A DNA stretch of 64,000 nt from Bradyrhizobium lablabi (lineage in GTDB: Bacteria > Pseudomonadota > Alphaproteobacteria > Rhizobiales > Xanthobacteraceae). Of this stretch, positions 16,369 to 26,311 are shown in pieces. The first letter of the stretch is position 1. Each line of letters begins with the position of its first letter. A model generated the notes under the pieces. The model had not been told where the DNA came from, did not search any database, and saw only the letters and a list, made by a program, of their open reading frames with translations. The stretch is taken from assembly GCF_018131005.1 (NCBI RefSeq), contig NZ_JAFCJK010000002.1, positions 744,001 through 808,000 on the forward strand, in the 5' to 3' direction. A program made the translations under genes and the position numbers.

Positions 16369-17655
16369 CTACGAGCGCGCGGGGTTAGGGATTCCGCAGC
16401 GAGGAACGCCCGCTGCAAGGCCAAGAAAAAGGAAGAGCGCGATATCGCGGCTCAAGCGGCCGTACACCACCGACGTGAGCACCGCGAAGAGCAGACCAAG
16501 GCCGGCAAACCGCAGTTCAGGTGACGTCAGCGAAACACGTCCGGGACCGAATGCGAAAACGGTTAGCAGCAGAAAGGCGATGCCTCCGGGCCAGCCGATT
16601 TCGATGATGGTTTGGAGATAGGAGTTGTGGGCAGGATGGCCGGTCACGCAGGTTACCGCCGCAAACCCGTCCAGGCCGAGGCCAGCGAATCCGGCCCAGC
16701 CCAGCAGCCTCGTTGCGTCCTTGTAAAGTTGGATTCGGATAGCAAGCGAGTTGTCGATGTCGATCGGCTCGCAGCTTAGCACGGGCACCGTCGGGGTACG
16801 GAGTTTACCGTGGTCGAACGGAATAGAAGACGGCGATCGCAGGTCTTCGGCGGAGACGCTTTCGAGCCCGGCCGATGTCAGGAAGCGATCGAGAAACACC
16901 AATGTCGTTCTCGATCGGGCCGCCATGCCGGCAACGACCGCGGCTAGCAGAACGCAGACGATGATCAGGACCGGCTTGCGTTGCTCACGTTTTCCGACTA
17001 TCGCGCCGACGGCGAGCGTCAACAGCATCGCGTAGAGACTGAAGCGGACCACTGAAGCCGCGAATACGATCGTCGGGAGGGCAGCAGCGCCCGAGATGAA
17101 GAGCCCTCGGCGCACGGTCAGCGGTTGGCTGGCCGCGGCCAGAACCCCAAAGGACATTGCGGTCGCGAACTGTGTCGGCGCCGCATCGAACAAGCCAAAG
17201 ACGAATGGCTTGCCGTGAGAGTCGTCCCACTGAGCAATCAGGTCGCGGATGGTGGCAGCAGTTGCGACTGCGACAACGAAACAGATCACGAGGATGAGTC
17301 CGTCGAGCTTGAAGAGCTTGCCGCTGAGCCGCGCCGCTGGATAGGCAGCGAGTGTGATGAGGAGCAGAACAGGCTCCTTTGCGTTCGGCCCAAAGCCATT
17401 GACCGCAAGGGAGGCCACGACGCAGCAGATCAGGACAGTAAACAGCACATCGCAAATGTTTGAAGAGAAGCCTCGCCAGTCACCGGTAATGATCAGCGCC
17501 GCGATCGGCAACCCCAGCAGAAATGCGGTGGTAACCGATCCAGCCCCGAGGACTCCGTGCCCAAGGACGGCAAGTGGTCCGGCGCAGAGAACAAGGCCTA
17601 GCAGCACGTATCGATCGGTAAGCATTCCAAGCAAGCTTGTTTGGTGTCCAACCAA
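16369..17655 (-). CDS. O-antigen ligase/polymerase-like membrane protein
   Basis: This 428-aa polytopic protein has about 10-12 hydrophobic segments. A long loop between residues ~255 and 330 precedes GHPAHNSYLQTIIEIGWPGG, which matches the H-N-x-Y/L-E-x-G-x-x-G signature of the Wzy_C / O-antigen ligase (WaaL-like) family. It acts in the inner membrane in polymerisation or ligation of lipid-linked polysaccharide. It is one of two such proteins in the window (see 30784), so one may be the polymerase and the other the ligase. Confidence 0.8.
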   Translation of the reverse strand: MVGHQTSLLGMLTDRYVLLGLVLCAGPLAVLGHGVLGAGSVTTAFLLGLPIAALIITGDWRGFSSNICDVLFTVLICCVVASLAVNGFGPNAKEPVLLLITLAAYPAARLSGKLFKLDGLILVICFVVAVATAATIRDLIAQWDDSHGKPFVFGLFDAAPTQFATAMSFGVLAAASQPLTVRRGLFISGAAALPTIVFAASVVRFSLYAMLLTLAVGAIVGKREQRKPVLIIVCVLLAAVVAGMAARSRTTLVFLDRFLTSAGLESVSAEDLRSPSSIPFDHGKLRTPTVPVLSCEPIDIDNSLAIRIQLYKDATRLLGWAGFAGLGLDGFAAVTCVTGHPAHNSYLQTIIEIGWPGGIAFLLLTVFAFGPGRVSLTSPELRFAGLGLLFAVLTSVVYGRLSRDIALFLFLGLAAGVPRCGIPNPARS

Positions 17656-19007
17656 AGATAGATAGCGCGCGCTAGCGGCTCGTTAAACTAGAATTTGCAA
17701 ACGCGCAAATCACAGTCGAAATCGTACCGATCACGCACGCTTCACTTATCCTTTCGCTTCAGTGGTTGCAGTTTGAGTGCGTCGCCCGAACCAAGCGATG
17801 GCAATTCGCGATCGCGCGCCGACGGCCTGTCCTAAATCCAATCCGGTAAGCTGCCCGAGCAGAAATCGGGGCCAGCAAAATGCCTGCGGTGACGACGAGC
17901 CACATGGGCGGGTCCTATACGACTATGAGAGCCCCTATAGCCATGCTCTCAATGTAAATCCCCTGAGCCAAGATAATGATCAAATCCGCAAAACGTCTTC
18001 CATGGGGCTGACAGTTACCACACCTGACATCGTTCGTGATTGCGACGTCCGTTCCTGACTTGCTCGCCAACTATTGTTTCTTGGAGCGCTCATTCTGTCG
18101 GGCTGCGCCGCTAACACCATCAGCAATCCCCTCACCGTGGAAAAGCCCGCCGCCTTTTATTTACACATCGAAAGCGCATTCGAAATATCTCAAATTGCTA
18201 AAGTTATCCGAAGCTGCGGTTACCCTCACGCTGCCTTTAGTCGATCCATCGAGAGATATGATTCCGTTCGGCGCGCCGGCTACCTCTTGTCTCGAACAAC
18301 GCGGCTACAGCGTCCCCATCGCATAGGCTGAAGGATTGCGGCACACTTCATGGCGCCGTGCCCCAAGCTCTCACCACGCGGCACACCCAGAAGCAGTAAA
18401 TGCCTTTGGTGGCAATGGTCGCGGCATTTGGATCGAGGCGCATCATCGTCTTGTTCTGAAGCGTTTCAGTTCGGTGAGGATAATGAGGCACGTGATCATG
18501 TTCGAGCCACGACCCGAAATAAAAGCCGCGATCGATCGCTCACGACAAATGCCTGGCCAATTATGAGGCCGTCCGGCACCTTCGTCGCCTCCTCACATAT
18601 CCAGGCAGCACGTGATGTCTGACAGACGGGATTCGGAGTCAGGGTACGATCCCCCACTTTCAGAGTGATTGCCCACAAACCGAAGTTGGAGGATGAGGCG
18701 CCCATGGCCGGAGAAGTGCGGCGCCCCTCCTCGCAATTATTCGAGTAAACCGCAACATTAGCATGCTGACATCACGGCTTTCCAGACCGATGATCACATT
18801 CGGCGAAGCTGGCCAACGTCGTACATCGCGATCAGCCATGGAAGCGACGGAGACAAAGACACGGAAGAAGAAAAAAGCCTCCTCCTCTTCGTTGGGCAGT
18901 CTCAGGCCCGGTTGACTTTCTTATGCGTTTTGAAACTCTAAGCAACTAGAGCGAACCAAAAACGTGAGAGATCGCGCCTCCGTTTTAGTGTTAGTCCGAG
19001 GTCGATC
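17656..19007. other. Long intergenic stretch (1.35 kb) with one repeat copy
   Basis: No gene is supported. A repeat core at 18161-18202 (TTACACATCGAAAGCGCATT, then CGAAATATCTCAAATTGCTA) recurs at 28721-28762. A minus-strand frame at 18496-18705 (69 aa) and a plus frame at 18074-18331 starting with a lipoprotein-like MFLGALILSGCAAN are open but unverified. Confidence 0.4.
18150..18235 (+). repeat. Direct repeat copy A beside polysaccharide genes
   Basis: About 85 bp align with 28712-28795 in the same orientation. The central 42 bp differ at only two positions by eye. The similarity fades on both sides. Confidence 0.6.
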
Positions 19008-20135
19008 TTGAAAGTTCTGCACTTCTACAAAACGTATCACCCGGACTCCCACGGAGGCGTTGAACAGTTCATTTTCCAGCTGGCACATGGCAGCAGCCAG
19101 CGAGGCATAGCGGTTGAAGTGCTGTCCCTGACCACAAACGCTGACGACGAGACGGCTCGGTTTGACAATCATATCACGCACCGCGTCCGGCAGACTTTTG
19201 AGATCAGCTCCACGGGCGTCTCCCTTAGAGCGTTCTCAAAATTCTCCGCGCTTGCACAACGCGCGGATATTATTCATCTCCACTTCCCGTGGCCATTTGC
19301 AGACGTGGTCCATTTTGCGACGAAGGCATCGAGACCCGTCGTGCTGACGTATCACTCAGACATTATCCGCCAGCGCTTGCTGCTAAAGTTCTATGGGCCG
19401 TTGATGCGCCGATTTCTGAAGAGCGTCGATAGAATAGTCGCGACCTCACCGAACTATCTAAGAACCAGTGAAACCCTCACAGGTTTACGAGGGAAAACAG
19501 AAGTAATTCCAATAGGTCTGGATCGTTCGACCTATCCCGATCACGACGCGTCGCATTGCACAAAATGGCCCGACTTGATCGGCAAGCGCTTCTTCTTGTT
19601 CGTGGGAGTCCTCCGATATTACAAGGGGCTTCATATTCTGCTCGACGCACTCCGTGGCACGGACTATTCCGTCGTTGTCGCTGGAGCAGGACCAATTGAA
19701 GCGGAACTTCGTCAACATGCCATTGACTTGAAATTGACGGACATACACTTTGTCGGAGCTCTAACCGACGGCGAAAAAGTCGCACTCTTCAATCTGTGCT
19801 ATGCCGCGGTGTTTCCCTCGCATCTTCGCTCAGAAGCGTTTGGCATCACACTTCTAGAAGCCGCCATGTATGGAAGGCCTCTCATCTCAAGTGAAGTTGG
19901 AACCGGTACGAGTTACGTCAATATCCACGGCGAAACAGGGCTCATCATTCCGCCGAGCGATCCGGGCGCTTTGAGAGAAGCAATGCGGTTTCTGCTCGAA
20001 AACCCTGAGTTGGCGGCACAAATGGGCGACCGGGCCAAGCAACGGTATGAGAAATACTTCAGAGCCAGCCAAATGGTTGATCGCTATCTCGAGCTGTACG
20101 ATCAGCTCCTATACGAACGCTCGGCGCCCACTTGA
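19008..20135 (+). CDS. GT4-type glycosyltransferase
   Basis: This 375-aa protein has the GT-B fold of family 4 enzymes. The N-terminal acceptor domain begins MKVLHFYKTYHPDSHGGVEQ (glycine loop). The C-terminal donor domain contains FLFVGVLRYYKGLHILLDAL, VVVAGAGPIEAELRQHA and the E-x7-E motif (FPSHLRSEAFGITLLEAAMY). It probably adds a mannose-like or deoxy sugar from a nucleotide donor to the lipid-linked repeat unit on the cytoplasmic side. It is the first plus-strand gene after the repeat-bearing gap. Confidence 0.9.
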   Translation: MKVLHFYKTYHPDSHGGVEQFIFQLAHGSSQRGIAVEVLSLTTNADDETARFDNHITHRVRQTFEISSTGVSLRAFSKFSALAQRADIIHLHFPWPFADVVHFATKASRPVVLTYHSDIIRQRLLLKFYGPLMRRFLKSVDRIVATSPNYLRTSETLTGLRGKTEVIPIGLDRSTYPDHDASHCTKWPDLIGKRFFLFVGVLRYYKGLHILLDALRGTDYSVVVAGAGPIEAELRQHAIDLKLTDIHFVGALTDGEKVALFNLCYAAVFPSHLRSEAFGITLLEAAMYGRPLISSEVGTGTSYVNIHGETGLIIPPSDPGALREAMRFLLENPELAAQMGDRAKQRYEKYFRASQMVDRYLELYDQLLYERSAPT

Positions 20136-20450
20136 AAGCAACGTTCTGCGTTTTGAGATGCCCGCGCCCGCGATGGTTGCCGTGCTTGCGCTTGTGGCTG
20201 ATGGTGTAGTGGTGATCCCGAAGAGCCATTCGCGGGGAACGCGCGAGCGGGATAGTCATCGTTTTGGTGTACTAACCTTTATAGGTCACGTGTGCGTCGT
20301 ACCTGCTCCTTCCAATCAGTTAGAAGCCGAGAAATCGGTCCGCGCAGCTACGTGGAACATTTCAATTCCTACCTGATAGGTGTTACCAGGGTTGGATCTA
20401 CAACTACTTCTGCAAGGTGATACAGGGCACCGGCTTAAGAACGTTAGGTA
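20136..20450. other. Intergenic stretch between convergent glycosyltransferases
   Basis: The 315 bp lie between two convergent genes. I see no gene, clear terminator or repeat. Confidence 0.4.
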
Positions 20451-22115
20451 TCAGCCCGGTCTAGCATCAGTCATCTCACTGTGTTCGTTCGAACTGGTCG
20501 AGCTTGAGAGACGATCCAATATCGCAATGTACTCGTTGACGACCGTGCTCCACGAACGTTTAGCAAGCTGCTCGTAGAGTGCCCGTTGTCGTTCTAGAAG
20601 TTCCTCCTTATTCTGAAGAGCCCATTCGATCCGTGCGGCCATGTCCTCCCAATCATAGGGATTGAACAGCATGATGTCTTGCAATTCGGGATCTGTTACC
20701 ACTTCTTCAGTAACGGCGATCCGCGCCATGACGACCGGTGTGCCGACGGAAAGAGCTTCGGTCAATGTAAATGGACATCCGCCTTCACTGAGGCTCGGAT
20801 TTACCGCAAGATCCGCAAGCCGATAGCAGGCGGCCAGTTCCTGGGCCGATAGGTCATGAAGACACAGCACGTCATTCTGAAGATTGCGATCGCGAATGAA
20901 TCGGGCGATGTCGGGAAGAGAGTTAGGATCGCCCGTCAAAACAAGCTTGTGAGCGATATAGCGCCGCTTGAGTAGATGGTCATAGGCCCGCAGCAGTGTC
21001 ATGACATTCTTGTTTGGCCGAAACTGGCTCGCATAGAAAATGAACTCAACGTCGCCACTATCGAAATTTGACGCCTGCTGCGTTCCGATCGCCTTGTACA
21101 AGGCACCCTGAAAACGATTGACGCAAAATGCCTCTGTTGACGCTTCGTTGTCAGGGAATCCCGAGACCGCAATCAAGTTATCGAGCCGGTTGGCCCCGTG
21201 CGGCACCACGTCGATCGCGCTAGGACTTACCTGATAGCGTTCAACAAGTGTCCGATACTTGATGTGCTCGCTATAGGTGACAAAATGATCGCCTCCCTCG
21301 ATTGTCGCTTCCACCAATCCAAAGGTTTGCAGGACTCGGTCGCCGCCAACAGCTGAAAAACCAATGGGAGATTCCGACAGGACCACATCGGGCACGCAGG
21401 TCAGCCGGGGCGCGTTGATCCGGTTAAAGTGCGGCCAGAACGCTGTCGGCGAATACCAGGCGGAGACGTCCTTTCGGCTGTTGATATCCTCGAGGAGAAG
21501 GCTTGCCTCTGCTTCCTCCATGAGACGGTAGAGTCGGACGGTCGTCGAGCTGGCTTGCGGCTTCGTGGCAACCCTCGTAACGAGTGTTGAATATTGCCGG
21601 AACAGGCGACTCCGAATTAATCGGACGCGAAGCTTCGGCCACGCCGCGACAAACAAGGCACTGAACCAGCTTACGGCCATCGCCGCTACGGCTATCACGA
21701 CAAACGGAAGCGCAAGCAGTGCGAGAAACGCTAGTAGTAGGCTACTACGGGTCGTCACAAGGAGGCCTTCCGCACGGGTGAGATCTCGCGCGCACCGTCG
21801 CTTGAGGACCCTGAAGAGTCGAAGAAATCGGCTCTGGTCTCGCGTGCGCCGCTTGTAGTCCTGATAAAGCTGATACAGTTTCAAAAACATTGGCTGGTCT
21901 TTCGGGCCAATTATTTCGAACGCATCCGGAGAAACTCCGACGCCTTCAAGAAGGTCGCCGAGGGATTTCCTCGTCCAGCTCGGGCACGCAATCACAAATT
22001 TAGCGGTAGGGCAGTTCTTTGCTTCCTTCAGAAATTCAGCAAGGTGTCGCCCGAGACCCTCGGCGCGCAGATCGAGCGTCGGCGGATAGGCCAGGTAGAT
22101 GCCGAATTTTTTCAT
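20451..22115 (-). CDS. GT4-type glycosyltransferase with membrane segment
   Basis: This 554-aa protein has an N-terminal GT-B half, then a hydrophobic stretch at about residues 125-160 (LLLAFLALLALPFVVIAVAA) that could anchor it to the inner membrane. A GT4 donor domain follows (EFIFYASQFRPNKNVMTLLR, LVLTGDPNSLPDIARFIRD, NPSLSEGGCPFTLTEALSVG with the E-x7-E pattern). The stop overlaps the start of the preceding gene's end by 4 bp (22112-22115), so it is coupled in the exporter operon. Confidence 0.88.
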   Translation of the reverse strand: MKKFGIYLAYPPTLDLRAEGLGRHLAEFLKEAKNCPTAKFVIACPSWTRKSLGDLLEGVGVSPDAFEIIGPKDQPMFLKLYQLYQDYKRRTRDQSRFLRLFRVLKRRCARDLTRAEGLLVTTRSSLLLAFLALLALPFVVIAVAAMAVSWFSALFVAAWPKLRVRLIRSRLFRQYSTLVTRVATKPQASSTTVRLYRLMEEAEASLLLEDINSRKDVSAWYSPTAFWPHFNRINAPRLTCVPDVVLSESPIGFSAVGGDRVLQTFGLVEATIEGGDHFVTYSEHIKYRTLVERYQVSPSAIDVVPHGANRLDNLIAVSGFPDNEASTEAFCVNRFQGALYKAIGTQQASNFDSGDVEFIFYASQFRPNKNVMTLLRAYDHLLKRRYIAHKLVLTGDPNSLPDIARFIRDRNLQNDVLCLHDLSAQELAACYRLADLAVNPSLSEGGCPFTLTEALSVGTPVVMARIAVTEEVVTDPELQDIMLFNPYDWEDMAARIEWALQNKEELLERQRALYEQLAKRSWSTVVNEYIAILDRLSSSTSSNEHSEMTDARPG

Positions 22116-24397
22116 AGGTAGTCCTTGATCACGCTCCAGTACGCACCGGCGAGTCTATCGACGGATTGGCCGGCAAGCTCTTCCGCTGAAGGCAAACGGC
22201 GCCGCGCCCGCTCGAAATTTGTTTCCATGCGCTTGAGCTGATGGGCCATGTCGTCTGGATCATCCGGGTCCATCCAGGTCAGGTTCAAGGCAAACTGCTG
22301 GTCGATTTCGCGCATGGCTGGGTAATCGCTGGAAAGAGCGGGAACGCCGAGGTGGGCAGCCTCGACTACGGAAAACGTCCCGTTGTCGATCCGCCCGGGA
22401 TGCCAAAGGAAAGCGGCACGGCCCAGTTGGGCCTGATAGCGTTCTTCAGGCAACTCTCCCTCGATTTTCAGATGCTGCTTCATCGCCGCGCTTGAACTGC
22501 AGATGTCTCTCAAGCCTCTCAGGCGTCGAGCATCTCGTTTTAATAACTCCCCGGTATCCACCCCCGTCACGTGACAGTTCAGCGTCCCTTCGTACTTCTC
22601 GTAGTAGAGCCGAAGCGCCTTGAAGGCATTCTCGTGATTCTTGTGAGGATTAAGATTGGTCGTCCAAAGAAAAGACGCGTCAGTATCGCCTTCGAGACGA
22701 GCGGGATTCGCGAAGAATTCCGGCGCCAGCATGGGCACTTTCTTGATCTTCTTCGCAGGAATACCCGCAAACTGGCGGGCATCGCTGGCGGTGAACGCTG
22801 TCGTGACCATCACGGCTTCCGCGGCGTGAGCGCGGGCGACAAATTTTTGATTGGTATCGTCATCGAACGTGGTTTGATAGCGTTGCAGATAGTCATAGAT
22901 CATCAGCAGATACGGTCGAATGGGCAGCGGTGGCGAAAGAAGCCGATCCGAGATGACGATCCAGAGGTCACAATCCGTAAACTGGCTGATACCATCGTCG
23001 GGAGCTTGATAGGTCTGGTACTGCAACGAGCCGCCCAGCCCGGCATAGGCACATGCACGCACAGCCTCGTCGTGAGACACGGTTCGCCAACGATAAGGCC
23101 TGCGCTTAATGGAAGCCGGGAGATCCTCGAACGCTTCCTTGGGATAGCAGGCGGGATCATCAAGATGTCCAAACACGACCTCGATGTCCTCGCCACCCAT
23201 TCGGCTTCCTGTTGCGATCGCGCGAGCTAACAGCTTCGCCCCTCGCAGGCTGCCGCCGCGATAAGCGGCGGGCAGAAGGACGGCTATTCGCTTTTTAGGT
23301 TTGTTGGCCGAGGAGATGTTCGGCGAACTCTCTCTTAGCTTACCGAGTACCCGCCCGAGCCCCGCGCGCCAGTCCGCTTCACAGGCGTCCGCCTTCATCG
23401 GTTCAAGCAATCGCTGCTGCGATTGACGGATACTGTCGATCAACCGGCGATCGCCGGAAAGAATGCGTTCGACTTTCTGTCGTGCCTCTTTCGGTGTTTT
23501 GCTGCGTCCCGGCAAATCGATGCCGCCGAGCCTGTCAAGGAGGCCGCCCGCCATGAACACAAGAGGCATTCCCGAGCGTACAGCTTCAAAAGGGTGATAA
23601 TGGATGTGATTAGGTTCGGTGCCATGGTAGTACATCACACGCAGTTGTCGCATGTTCTGCCTGTGCTGCTCGCTCGGCAGATACCCCAGGACGTGACTAT
23701 CGCTCACGGAAATCGGCTGCGCTCCACCTACGACATACGGTAAGCCGCCAAACGTCTTCCTAAAGCGTCGATAGACGTTTTCATAGTAGCTATTGAATGC
23801 CAGATCTGGGCAAATGAAGAAGATCCTCTTGTCATCGCCATTCCATTCATCGCGAACGGATGCGTCAGCAAGCCCAACGGGAAAAAGGACGGCCTTCTTC
23901 GCGATAAAATGCGGCTCCTCAGCAGCCAGATGTGCGTAAGCTTGGCCGAACCAAAGGTTCTTGCTCGCAACCGATGACCACACAGGCGCCTCGCGATGAG
24001 CAAGCAAATCTAATATTGCATGATAGGAATTATTTGGAAGGCCGTAAGTCCGCCAGATCTTGGCTCCCTTAAAATGCCTTGACATCGATTTCAAGAAATC
24101 AGTCTTGAGAAGAATAAAAAATGCGACGTCAAAATGCCTGCTAGCAATCTGCCACGCTTCGATTCCCGGATTGTGATACCAGTCGGCATCATTCAGGATC
24201 GCAAGGTCATCTTTCGGGATCGTGAGGTGCTCATCCTCCGACCAGTCCACCGAAGCCGAGCGTAACGCCGGGTCTGCAGGGTACTTCTTAGGCAGGAAAA
24301 TCTCTTGGACTCCGATGCGCTTCAGCATTGGGATTTCAAATTTCCGCGCTGTGGTATGGTTCAATAACCACATCACACGCAAAGGGCGATCGGTCAC
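22112..24397 (-). CDS. Large glycosyltransferase with two GT modules
   Basis: About 761 aa. The first half (RVMWLLNHTTARKFEIPMLK to GGIDLPGRSKTPKEARQKVE) resembles a GT-B acceptor/donor unit. The second half (RIAVLLPAAYRGGSLRGAKL, then FLWTTNLNPHKNHENAFKAL, AAFLWHPGRIDNGTFSVVEA and AHLGVPALSS) is a GT4 domain. Two catalytic modules in one chain suggest alternate transfers or a polymerising enzyme. The GTG at 24397 is chosen as start because GTGA overlaps the stop of the ABC ATPase gene, typical of coupled operons; ATG 24373 is the alternative. Confidence 0.85.
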   Translation of the reverse strand: MTDRPLRVMWLLNHTTARKFEIPMLKRIGVQEIFLPKKYPADPALRSASVDWSEDEHLTIPKDDLAILNDADWYHNPGIEAWQIASRHFDVAFFILLKTDFLKSMSRHFKGAKIWRTYGLPNNSYHAILDLLAHREAPVWSSVASKNLWFGQAYAHLAAEEPHFIAKKAVLFPVGLADASVRDEWNGDDKRIFFICPDLAFNSYYENVYRRFRKTFGGLPYVVGGAQPISVSDSHVLGYLPSEQHRQNMRQLRVMYYHGTEPNHIHYHPFEAVRSGMPLVFMAGGLLDRLGGIDLPGRSKTPKEARQKVERILSGDRRLIDSIRQSQQRLLEPMKADACEADWRAGLGRVLGKLRESSPNISSANKPKKRIAVLLPAAYRGGSLRGAKLLARAIATGSRMGGEDIEVVFGHLDDPACYPKEAFEDLPASIKRRPYRWRTVSHDEAVRACAYAGLGGSLQYQTYQAPDDGISQFTDCDLWIVISDRLLSPPLPIRPYLLMIYDYLQRYQTTFDDDTNQKFVARAHAAEAVMVTTAFTASDARQFAGIPAKKIKKVPMLAPEFFANPARLEGDTDASFLWTTNLNPHKNHENAFKALRLYYEKYEGTLNCHVTGVDTGELLKRDARRLRGLRDICSSSAAMKQHLKIEGELPEERYQAQLGRAAFLWHPGRIDNGTFSVVEAAHLGVPALSSDYPAMREIDQQFALNLTWMDPDDPDDMAHQLKRMETNFERARRRLPSAEELAGQSVDRLAGAYWSVIKDYL

Positions 24398-25149
24398 GCG
24401 TTCACTCCAGTCAACCGTCCATACTCCTTGATTGCGGCACCCGCCGCGCCATCGAATTTTACTTCGCCATGATGCAGAACGATCACCCGGTCGCAAATGT
24501 CGCGCAATGAGTCAAAATCATGTGTGGCGAGGATTAGGATCTCGGACGCCTCGATCAATTTGGTTATGCGCGCCTTTGCCCGCCGCATGAAGGTCACATC
24601 GCCCGCGCCGATCACCTCGTCGAGCAGCAGGATGTCGCCGCCGACCATGGTCGAGATCGCGAAGGCCAACCGCACCTGCATGCCCGCCGAATAAGTTTTG
24701 ATCGGGTAGTCGATGAATTCCCCGATATCGGCGAAGGCGACGATCTGCTCCTCTACCGAGCGCATGAATTTCGGCGTTTGGCCGAGCAGCAGGCCGCGAT
24801 AGAGAATGTTTTCACGCCCCGTCGCGTCGGGCTCGAAGCCGAGGCTTAGATCGAACAACGAACGCACCGTGCCTTCGACCTGGCGCGATCCGGAGGAAAT
24901 CGGATAGAGCCCAGCGACCATCTTCAAAAACGTCGACTTGCCCGCGCCATTGTGGCCCAGCAGCCCGACACGTTCGCCCGGCGCTATCTCGACGCTAATA
25001 TTCTTGAGCGCGTGGATATCATGCACGACCGGTTTCGCATTCGGTGCAGCGAAGGCACCCGCGAGCATCGCCTTCAACGACCGTTCCTTGAAGGCGACCG
25101 CGGAATAGTGAAGGTTCACGTTGTCGAGTCGGATCCAGTTTCTTGTCAT
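24394..25149 (-). CDS. wzt: Polysaccharide ABC exporter ATPase (Wzt-like)
   Basis: This 251-aa protein starts MTRNWIRLDNVNLHYSAVAF. It has Walker A GLLGHNGAGKST, the signature region YSAGMQVRLAFAISTMV, Walker B ILLLDEVIGAGD and the H-loop ATHD. The pattern LDEVIGAGD with the Asp after GAG is typical of Wzt/RfbE/KpsT/TagH exporters. It lacks the extra C-terminal carbohydrate-binding domain of long Wzt proteins. The start overlaps the permease stop by ATGA. With the permease it would move finished or lipid-linked glycan across the inner membrane. Confidence 0.9.
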   Translation of the reverse strand: MTRNWIRLDNVNLHYSAVAFKERSLKAMLAGAFAAPNAKPVVHDIHALKNISVEIAPGERVGLLGHNGAGKSTFLKMVAGLYPISSGSRQVEGTVRSLFDLSLGFEPDATGRENILYRGLLLGQTPKFMRSVEEQIVAFADIGEFIDYPIKTYSAGMQVRLAFAISTMVGGDILLLDEVIGAGDVTFMRRAKARITKLIEASEILILATHDFDSLRDICDRVIVLHHGEVKFDGAAGAAIKEYGRLTGVNA

Positions 25150-25958
25150 AGGTAGAAAATGACTTTTCGTTCCGTACGTCGCCCGATAAGAACGGCTAGC
25201 GCAGAAAAGACAACAATCGTAATGCCGCACATCGCAACATTTGCTGCGGTCGGCCATTGCCCGCGCAGCAGTGGCGCGCGTAGTAGTTCCAGCAAGTGGT
25301 AGATTGGGTTGTAGTCTACCAAAGCGCCGATGCCGCCGTCGCGGAATAACTTCGCGTCAAAGTAAATCGGCGAGACGAACCACATCGCCTGCATAATGAG
25401 CCCCAGCGCATGGGGCAGATCGCGGAAGCGCGCCCCGACATAGGCGAGGCAAGTTGCGAGTGGCCATACGATAAGCGCTGCGAATGGAAATACCAGTATG
25501 GCGGCAAGCCAACTCCAGCCGAAGGACTGCGGCCTTACAACCAGCACCCATCCTATGAGACTCAGACTTGCCATCATCCAGACCATTAAGTTCGTCAGCG
25601 TGGTCCGCAGCGTGTAGATCGCAAGTGGGTGGCGGTACTGTTTGATGTAGGCATCGGCCTGCACGAACGACAGGGATCCGCCCGTGAGCGTGGTGGTAAA
25701 GAAGTCCCAGGTGATCATACCCGAAAGAATGTACGGGGCGTATGCGACAATATCCTGGTGGAAGATCCTGCCGAACACCAGGGCCAATAGCATTGTCATT
25801 CCAAGTGGCTGCACGATCGACCATGCTACGCCGAGGAAGGAACGGCGCCACTTGCTGCGAAGGTCCGCGAATGCAAGGTGCGTCCAAAAGTATCGAGATT
25901 CATAGATACCCAGGAAGTATGCGGTCATTTCCGAGGTCTGGCTTCCATTCGTACGCAT
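25146..25958 (-). CDS. wzm: Polysaccharide ABC exporter permease (Wzm-like)
   Basis: This 270-aa ABC-2 type protein has six hydrophobic segments. FADLRSKWRRSFLGVAWSIV is the amphipathic interface helix and gate typical of Wzm/TagG/KpsM, followed by MTMLLALVFGRIF, a PYILSGMITWDFF loop and a PIYFDA segment. The start at 25958 (MRTNGSQTSEMTAYFLG) is preferred to the longer frame, whose extra N-terminus is Cys-rich and unlike the family. It is first in a four-gene coupled set: permease, ATPase, two glycosyltransferases. Confidence 0.88.
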   Translation of the reverse strand: MRTNGSQTSEMTAYFLGIYESRYFWTHLAFADLRSKWRRSFLGVAWSIVQPLGMTMLLALVFGRIFHQDIVAYAPYILSGMITWDFFTTTLTGGSLSFVQADAYIKQYRHPLAIYTLRTTLTNLMVWMMASLSLIGWVLVVRPQSFGWSWLAAILVFPFAALIVWPLATCLAYVGARFRDLPHALGLIMQAMWFVSPIYFDAKLFRDGGIGALVDYNPIYHLLELLRAPLLRGQWPTAANVAMCGITIVVFSALAVLIGRRTERKVIFYL

Positions 25959-26311
25959 ATCTATTCCGATACACTCTATTGCCGGCGTCCCATACGGCAG
26001 TTTAGCTTGAGGGGCGCATACTCGAAGAACGTAGCGATCGAAAATGGATCGATTGTGTTGCGGGAGACAGAACAACGTGTAGAGCATCGTGACTGTTTCG
26101 CAATCATGCGTTCCGGCGGGCAGCCGCGCAGCACCGTCACCGGATCGCCGGTAACGTCCGATCAGCTTCTCTGCTTTCTAAGATGATTGAATGTTGCTCG
26201 CGTTGGCCAGCGAACGCCAAAGGCCAGAGACTGTGTCTTACTTCAGCTCGCTGCTTTGCAGATGATGCTTTTGGCGGCGGTGCATACCTTGAGCCATTGC
26301 TCGAGCTCCAA
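25959..26311. other. Promoter-bearing gap upstream of the exporter operon
   Basis: The 350-bp gap between gmd and the exporter permease (both minus) must hold the exporter operon's own promoter if it has one. I see no clear -35/-10 pair or terminator. Confidence 0.3.

Noticed and set aside
18496..18705. 69-aa minus-strand frame in the 1.35-kb gap
   Set aside because: Plausible composition in parts, but no ribosome site, domain or neighbour support.
22571..23230. 219-aa plus-strand frame inside the large glycosyltransferase
   Set aside because: Antisense to a gene with strong GT4 motifs and operon coupling.
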